This document shows positions 15,571 through 18,989 of a stretch of 18,989 nucleotides of DNA, piece by piece (positions within the stretch are counted from its first letter, which is position 1; each line of letters begins with the position of its first letter). The notes under the pieces are model-generated. The model was not told the DNA's origin, searched no databases, and worked only from the letters and a program-made list of their open reading frames with translations. The translations under genes were made by a program, and so were the position numbers. Origin of the DNA: an uncultured Collinsella sp. GTDB taxonomy: Bacteria > Actinomycetota > Coriobacteriia > Coriobacteriales > Coriobacteriaceae. The stretch spans positions 1-18,989 of the forward strand of contig CABUMU010000030.1 in the NCBI GenBank assembly GCA_902492855.1, given 5' to 3'.

Positions 15571-15620
15571 TTGCGTTAGCATGGGACTACTTGTTTGGCT
15601 GTCTGCGGAGGCGATTGGCA

Positions 15621-16358
15621 ATGGATAACTATTTGGACTTGATACGCGCTCGCCGCGAGCAGATTCTCGAACGTTTTTATGCAGCACTCGATCGCGCGGG
15701 CCGTCCCCACGATGCCGCGCGCCTGATTGCCGTCTCCAAGACTGTTGGCGTTGATGAGACCGTTGCCGCTATTCAGGCGGGGTATCGCCATTTTGCCGAG
15801 AACCGCCCGCAGGAGCTCGTTCGCAAGCTTGCGGGCCTCGTAGAGCATCCGGAGCTACCCGAGGTGCGCTTCGATATGATCGGCAACCTGCAGACCAACA
15901 AGATCAATGCGGTTCTGGGCTCGGCCGAGCTGATTCATTCGGTAAGCTCGCTGCATTTGGCTCAGGCCATCTCGAGCCGTGCGGTCCGCAAGATTGAGGC
16001 GGGCGAGCTCTCCGGCCCCCAGCGCGTGCTGCTCGAGGTTAATGTGAGCGGCGAGGAGTCCAAGGGCGGCTTTTCGCCCGACGAGGTTCGCGCTGCCGCA
16101 AGTGAGCTTGCAGAGCTTGAGGGAATTTGTGTGCAGGGCCTTATGACTATGGCACCCCGGGGGAATAAGGATGTGGCGCGCCGCACTTTTGCCGGACTTC
16201 GCGAGCTAAGGGATGAGCTTGAGGCGACGCACTCCGACCTGAGCCTGCCCGAACTTTCCTGCGGCATGAGCGAGGACTTTGAGCCTGCTCTTGAGGAAGG
16301 CTCTACGCTCGTTCGCCTGGGCAGGGTAGTATTTAGCCCGGAGTTTGCAGTAAAATAA
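15621..16358 (+). CDS. yggS: YggS/YlmE family pyridoxal phosphate homeostasis protein
   Basis: PLP-binding single-domain TIM-barrel protein (PROSC/PLPHP family) thought to buffer pyridoxal phosphate in the cytoplasm. The PLP lysine is Lys40 in LIAVSKTV. Other family marks are FAENRPQEL (58-66), MIGNLQTNK (86-94), LLEVNVSGEESKGGF (about 117-131), GLMTMAP and the phosphate-binding end GMSEDFEPALEEGSTLVRLGR. At 245 residues it is slightly longer than usual. ATG 15621 has GGAGG 9 nt upstream. The frame runs back to a GTG at 15537, but that lies within the hairpin and gives no conserved sequence. It heads the yggS-sepF-yggT-divIVA group typical of Gram-positives. Confidence 0.93.
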   Translation: MDNYLDLIRARREQILERFYAALDRAGRPHDAARLIAVSKTVGVDETVAAIQAGYRHFAENRPQELVRKLAGLVEHPELPEVRFDMIGNLQTNKINAVLGSAELIHSVSSLHLAQAISSRAVRKIEAGELSGPQRVLLEVNVSGEESKGGFSPDEVRAAASELAELEGICVQGLMTMAPRGNKDVARRTFAGLRELRDELEATHSDLSLPELSCGMSEDFEPALEEGSTLVRLGRVVFSPEFAVK

Positions 16359-16366
16359 GGCTCTGA

Positions 16367-16376
16367 AGTGCGCACT
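16367..16376. repeat. Perfect palindrome AGTGCGCACT
   Basis: A 10-bp perfect palindrome 8 nt after the yggS stop and about 40 nt before sepF. A small protein-binding site is possible; a palindrome this short could also be chance. Confidence 0.2.
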
Positions 16377-16418
16377 GATTATCGGAGCGCCTGCACTAAA
16401 CCGCGAGAGGACACAACC

Positions 16419-17144
16419 ATGGGCTTCCTTGACGAGATTAAAAATAAGATGCACCTGGGCGGCCAGCAGGGTTACGACCAGGGTTATGGTCAGGACGACG
16501 ACTACGGCTACGATGACGGCTATGACGATGGCTACCAGAACAACGGTTACAGCGGTGCCTCGGGCGAGGGCTTCTACACCCAGGATGAGCCGAGCAACGG
16601 CCTGTTGGGTCAGACGCGCCGCGGCGAGGCCGAGTCGGTGGCCGTGTACACGCGCTCCGGCCAGCTGGTCGGCGACGATTCTCGCCACGCTACGACCTAC
16701 AACCCGCCGTCGCGCTCGCAGGAGACGGTTGCGGGCGGTTATCGTCCCGGTGCCTACGACACGCCGTCGAGCTACGCCGAGAGCACGCGTGCCCGCGCTG
16801 CTGCCCCCGCACCTGCTCCCTCACCGAGCGATGCCTCGGCGTATGCGAGCAACATCATCAACGCTACGCCGCAGCTGCCGGCCTATGTCCTGCGCCCCGA
16901 GAGCTATGACGACGTGGAGACCGTCGTGCGCCGCGTGCGTACCAAGCAGCCTGTCGCGCTGATTTTTGTGGGCGTTCGTACCGAGGTCGCCAAGCGCGTC
17001 CTGGACTTCTCTTACGGCTTTGCCTGCGGCCTGGGTGCCACCGTCAAAGAGGTGGGCGATCGCGTGTTTATGGTGCTGCCCGCCGGTTGCGAGGTCAAGG
17101 ATTCGGACCTCAAAAAGCTCCGTGCCGACGGCTACCTTAAGTAA
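16419..17144 (+). CDS. sepF: SepF, FtsZ membrane anchor
   Basis: Membrane-associated partner of FtsZ. In bacteria without FtsA it tethers the Z ring to the membrane. The N-terminus MGFLDEIKNKM fits the usual amphipathic membrane helix. Residues 18-44 form a Gly/Tyr/Asp repeat with tyrosines at 19, 23, 29, 31, 35, 39 and 44. A long Ser/Ala/Pro linker follows, then the SepF fold at about 154-233 (AYVLRPESYDDVETVVRRV, then ALIFVGV, LDFSYGFACGLGATVKEVGDRVFMVLP). The 241-residue length is above the usual 150-210 because of the linker. ATG 16419 has GAGAGG at 8 nt; the upstream in-frame GTG 16368 falls inside a palindrome and would precede the membrane helix. Confidence 0.93.
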   Translation: MGFLDEIKNKMHLGGQQGYDQGYGQDDDYGYDDGYDDGYQNNGYSGASGEGFYTQDEPSNGLLGQTRRGEAESVAVYTRSGQLVGDDSRHATTYNPPSRSQETVAGGYRPGAYDTPSSYAESTRARAAAPAPAPSPSDASAYASNIINATPQLPAYVLRPESYDDVETVVRRVRTKQPVALIFVGVRTEVAKRVLDFSYGFACGLGATVKEVGDRVFMVLPAGCEVKDSDLKKLRADGYLK

Positions 17145-17165
17145 AGACAAGACGAGGAGATTCTC

Positions 17166-17447
17166 ATCAACATCTACACCATTGTCCAGCTGGTCAATAC
17201 GCTGTTCAACTTTTACTCCACGCTCATCGTGGTCTACTGCCTTATGACGTGGATTCCCATGAAGCAGGGTGGATTGCTACAGGATATCGCCGCTGTTCTC
17301 GATAGCGTGTGCGGCCCGTGGCTCAATTTGTTCCGCCGGTTTATCCCGCCCATGGGCGGCGTCGATTTTTCACCGGTCGTTGCGATTATTGCGTTGCAGT
17401 TGGTGCAGAAGCTGGTTCTGCAACTTCTTATAGGTATACTCATATAA
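17166..17447 (+). CDS. yggT: YggT/YlmG family membrane protein, apparent ATC start
   Basis: Small integral membrane protein of the YggT family, usually beside sepF; its role in division or membrane organisation is not settled. From 17166 the product is 93 residues, with a first helix (about 4-26, starting NIYTIVQLVNTLFNFY), the family core LFRRFIPPMGG (55-65), DFSPVVA (67-73) and a second helix (71-92). The first ATG/GTG/TTG in frame is GTG 17229, which would remove most of helix 1. The frame upstream is closed by the sepF stop (17142-17144) and holds no canonical start before 17229. ATC 17166 lies 6 nt after GAGGAG (17154-17159) and is the best-placed initiator; ATT 17160 abuts that site. 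Family call is secure; the start is inferred. Confidence 0.85.
   Translation: MNIYTIVQLVNTLFNFYSTLIVVYCLMTWIPMKQGGLLQDIAAVLDSVCGPWLNLFRRFIPPMGGVDFSPVVAIIALQLVQKLVLQLLIGILI
17412..17440 (+). promoter_or_regulatory. Possible divIVA promoter inside yggT 3' end
   Basis: TATACT (17435-17440) matches a -10 box at five of six positions and lies in an AT-rich patch; TATAAA follows at 17443-17448. The hexamer 17 bp upstream, CTGGTT (17412-17417), is a poor -35 box. If used, transcription would start near the yggT stop and give divIVA its own short transcript. The leader includes a small hairpin GGCGC-ACG-GCGCC at 17471-17483. Confidence 0.3.
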
Positions 17448-17509
17448 AACTGGCTTAGTAACTCACGTCGGGCGCACGGCGCCAAGGCGAAGATAAAGGA
17501 GAACTTGTT

Positions 17510-18187
17510 ATGGCTATTACCCCTGCTGACATTCAGGCTCAGACCTTCTCTGAGGCCAAGCGCGGCTACGATCCCGCCGAGGTCGACGTCTTCCTGGAGA
17601 CCCTGTCCTCTGAGGTCGACGCCATGCTCGCCAAGATCGTCGATCTTAAGGGTCGTCTGACTGCTACCGAGCAGCAGCTTGCCGATACGCAGGCCCAGCT
17701 TGCTCAGGCTCAGGATGCTGCCGCACAGGCCGTTCCCGCCGCCCCCGTGGCCGCTCCTGCACCCGACTTCTCCGCTCAGGAGCGTCAGATTTCCGCTGCC
17801 CTGATTGCTGCCCAGCAGACCGCCGAGGGCATTGTCAACGACGCCAACGAGAACGCTGACCGTATCCGCAACGAGGCCGACGCCAAGGCCCGCGAGGTCA
17901 TCCGTCAGGCCCTGACCGAGAAGCAGGCCGAGCTTGAGGAGATCGACCGTCTTAAGGCTTCCCGTGAGGAGTTTAAGGCCGAGTACCTCAAGCTCATCCA
18001 GCACTTCATGGACGATGCTCAAAACTCCTTCCCGTCCGATCTCATGGCTTCCACGCCGGTCGGTTCCGCCGCTTCTCCGGCTGTGACCGTTCCTGCTGCC
18101 GAGCCGCTGCCCGTCGCCGAGCCGGTTATCCCCGTTGCCGATCCCTTCGCACCGATCGACAACTTCGCCGCCGACGACCTGGACTAA
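17510..18187 (+). CDS. divIVA: DivIVA-family polar/septal scaffold protein
   Basis: Coiled-coil protein that senses curved membrane and organises poles and septum; in Actinomycetota the homologue (Wag31) directs polar growth. The N-terminal DivIVA domain is clear: ITPADIQAQTFSEAKRGYDPAEVDVFLETLSSEVD (1-37), followed by coiled-coil segments (about 38-80 and 90-170) broken by an Ala/Pro-rich stretch. The C-terminal 45 residues are Pro/Val/Ala-rich and end in acidic residues. At 225 residues it is within the family range. ATG 17510 has AAAGGAG at 8 nt. It is the last gene of the rightward cluster, with a strong terminator 25 nt on. The ylmH gene that sits between yggT and divIVA in many Firmicutes is absent. 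Confidence 0.94.
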   Translation: MAITPADIQAQTFSEAKRGYDPAEVDVFLETLSSEVDAMLAKIVDLKGRLTATEQQLADTQAQLAQAQDAAAQAVPAAPVAAPAPDFSAQERQISAALIAAQQTAEGIVNDANENADRIRNEADAKAREVIRQALTEKQAELEEIDRLKASREEFKAEYLKLIQHFMDDAQNSFPSDLMASTPVGSAASPAVTVPAAEPLPVAEPVIPVADPFAPIDNFAADDLD

Positions 18188-18212
18188 TATCCAGCTATCA
18201 TTTAGCGCCTAG

Positions 18213-18242
18213 AAAGGACCCACAGCTTGTGGGTCCTTTTTT
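18213..18242 (+). terminator. Rho-independent terminator of divIVA
   Basis: AAAGGACCCACA (18213-18224) pairs perfectly with TGTGGGTCCTTT (18228-18239) around a 3-base loop, with the T-run continuing to 18242. This is a 12-bp stem with a clean U-tract and closes the rightward cluster. Confidence 0.93.
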
Positions 18243-18260
18243 GTGGCTGTATGCAGTCTG

Positions 18261-18306
18261 TAAAATAAAACGCCGAGTCCTGCGTTTGAGGGCACAGAAC
18301 TCGGCG
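18261..18306 (-). terminator. Rho-independent terminator of the nitroreductase gene
   Basis: Read on the minus strand, CGCCGAGTTCTGTG pairs with CGCAGGACTCGGCG (14 bp with two G-U pairs, 8-base loop) and is followed by TTTTATTTTA. It lies 45 nt beyond the stop of the leftward gene and faces the divIVA terminator, a standard convergent arrangement. Confidence 0.88.
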
Positions 18307-18351
18307 AAGGGCGCGTGGTCAAAGGTGGATTTTAAGGCCTGTCCCAAAAAT

Positions 18352-18882
18352 CTACTTGAGGAGGAAGTCGGGGAGGGGAATGGTGCGGGCCTCGCGATGC
18401 TCGGGATCGGCGATATGGTCGGCAGGATAGCCGCAGACGAGCATGTGATAGGGATAGATGCCCTCGGGCAGGCAGAACTGCTCACAGGCCACCTCGGGCT
18501 TAAAATGGCACACCCAGCACGTACCCAGGCCCTGCTCCTCGGCCTCCATCATCATCTGATCGCAGACGATCGAGGTGTCGATGGCACTGGAGTTCATCTG
18601 GTCATAAGGGCGCACCCAAGCATCGTCGGTAACGCTGCAGATAAGAAAGATAAGCGGAGCCCTAAAGATAGACCCATCACGAGCAAACCGAGGCTGACAA
18701 GCAGCAGCCTTCTCCAGAAGCTCAGGCGTATCCAACACCATTACACGGGCTGGATGATTATTACAAGCAGAAGGAGCAATACGCCCAGCCTCAACAATGG
18801 CATCCACCACAGCCTGCTCAACAGAACGATCCTCAAACAAACGACAAGAATACCGAGACCGAGCCAGATCCAAATACGACAT
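18352..18882 (-). CDS. Nitroreductase family protein (FMN-dependent)
   Basis: Small flavin oxidoreductase of the nitroreductase superfamily; the substrate cannot be told. Family marks are the N-terminal SYLDLARSRYSCRLF (FMN phosphate contacts), IAPSACNNHPARVMVL (35-50), the helix with EEQGLGTCWVCHF and the LPEGIYPYHMLVCGYPAD segment. At 176 residues it is in the range of compact members. It is rich in cysteine (about eleven). ATG 18882 has GGAGG 7 nt upstream on the minus strand; the frame runs back to 18948 but the extra residues are a hydrophobic translation of the leader. Codon use is odd: codons 1-74 are nearly all T- or G-ending, later ones mostly C- or G-ending. No clear promoter was found upstream. 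Confidence 0.88.
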   Translation of the reverse strand: MSYLDLARSRYSCRLFEDRSVEQAVVDAIVEAGRIAPSACNNHPARVMVLDTPELLEKAAACQPRFARDGSIFRAPLIFLICSVTDDAWVRPYDQMNSSAIDTSIVCDQMMMEAEEQGLGTCWVCHFKPEVACEQFCLPEGIYPYHMLVCGYPADHIADPEHREARTIPLPDFLLK

Positions 18883-18915
18883 AGAAGCCCTCCAACAATT
18901 AAAAATCAAACAAAT

Positions 18916-18946
18916 CCAAAGTAACCCAAAGAGTACCCAAGGCAGC
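18916..18946. repeat. Three short imperfect tandem repeats upstream of nitroreductase
   Basis: CCAAAGTAAC, CCAAAGAGTAC and CCAAGGCAGC follow one another at 10-11 bp, about one helical turn. They lie 34-64 nt upstream of the nitroreductase start, where activator sites often sit. No -35/-10 pair is evident in 18883-18989, and no other gene is seen to the window end. Confidence 0.3.
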
Positions 18947-18989
18947 AATCAGCCAAACGCTCATCAAGGGCCAAAGTGTCCGAACGGGT

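Noticed and set aside
15537..15620. Upstream GTG start for yggS
   Set aside because: The start falls within the 11-bp hairpin and the added residues are not family-like; ATG 15621 has a GGAGG site.
16472..16550. Short repeats resembling a CRISPR or minisatellite
   Set aside because: These are in-frame codons for the Gly/Tyr/Asp tract of SepF, with no spacer structure.
17395..17424. Nested inverted repeat GTTGCAG...CTGCAAC in yggT
   Set aside because: It lies in codons of the second helix (ALQLVQKLVLQLL), where repeated Leu/Gln codons explain the symmetry. No T-tract follows.

Overview
The window is a high-GC, gene-dense bacterial segment. It carries the 3' part of a division and cell wall (dcw) cluster, then ftsZ, then the usual Gram-positive downstream set (pgeF, yggS, sepF, yggT, divIVA). 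There is no ftsA. FtsZ has an actinobacterial-type GEGGGTGTG signature and a PDFLK-like tail, and SepF and DivIVA are present. This points to Actinomycetota, most likely Coriobacteriia and probably a Collinsella-like genome. The phylum follows from gene content and motifs; the genus is a guess from gene order and composition.

Layout. 1-8702 (+): a tight run mraY (5' end outside the window), murD, ftsW, murG, murC, murB, ftsQ. It covers lipid I and lipid II synthesis, UDP-MurNAc synthesis, the SEDS polymerase and the divisome scaffold protein FtsQ. 8703-8901: an AT-rich regulatory gap. 8902-10056: ftsZ with its own intrinsic terminator. 10116-10266: an unusually structured leader. 10267-15500: pgeF coupled by an ATGA overlap to pstS-pstC-pstA-pstB, then phoU, giving a complete phosphate uptake and signalling set. 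15621-18187: yggS, sepF, yggT, divIVA, ending in a strong terminator. 18352-18882 (-): a convergent small nitroreductase with its own terminator.

The genes build precursors (mraY, murG, murD, murC, murB), polymerise septal wall (ftsW, ftsQ), place and anchor the Z ring (ftsZ, sepF, divIVA, yggT) and correct peptidoglycan composition (pgeF). The pst-phoU block interrupts the ftsZ-pgeF-yggS-sepF-yggT-divIVA order known from other Gram-positives, and it appears to be transcribed with pgeF.

Points most worth a second look: (1) the pgeF-pst leader holds an 18-bp direct repeat of the 7-4-7 PHO-box layout, a possible three-way-junction RNA, and an upstream segment able to pair over 12 bp with the pgeF Shine-Dalgarno; (2) yggT has no ATG, GTG or TTG at its conserved N-terminus, and an ATC sits where the start should be; (3) the nitroreductase gene changes abruptly from T-ending to C-ending codons about 75 codons in, which suggests a mosaic. 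No CRISPR, tRNA, rRNA, insertion sequence or prophage gene was seen, and no gene-free stretch exceeds 300 bases.
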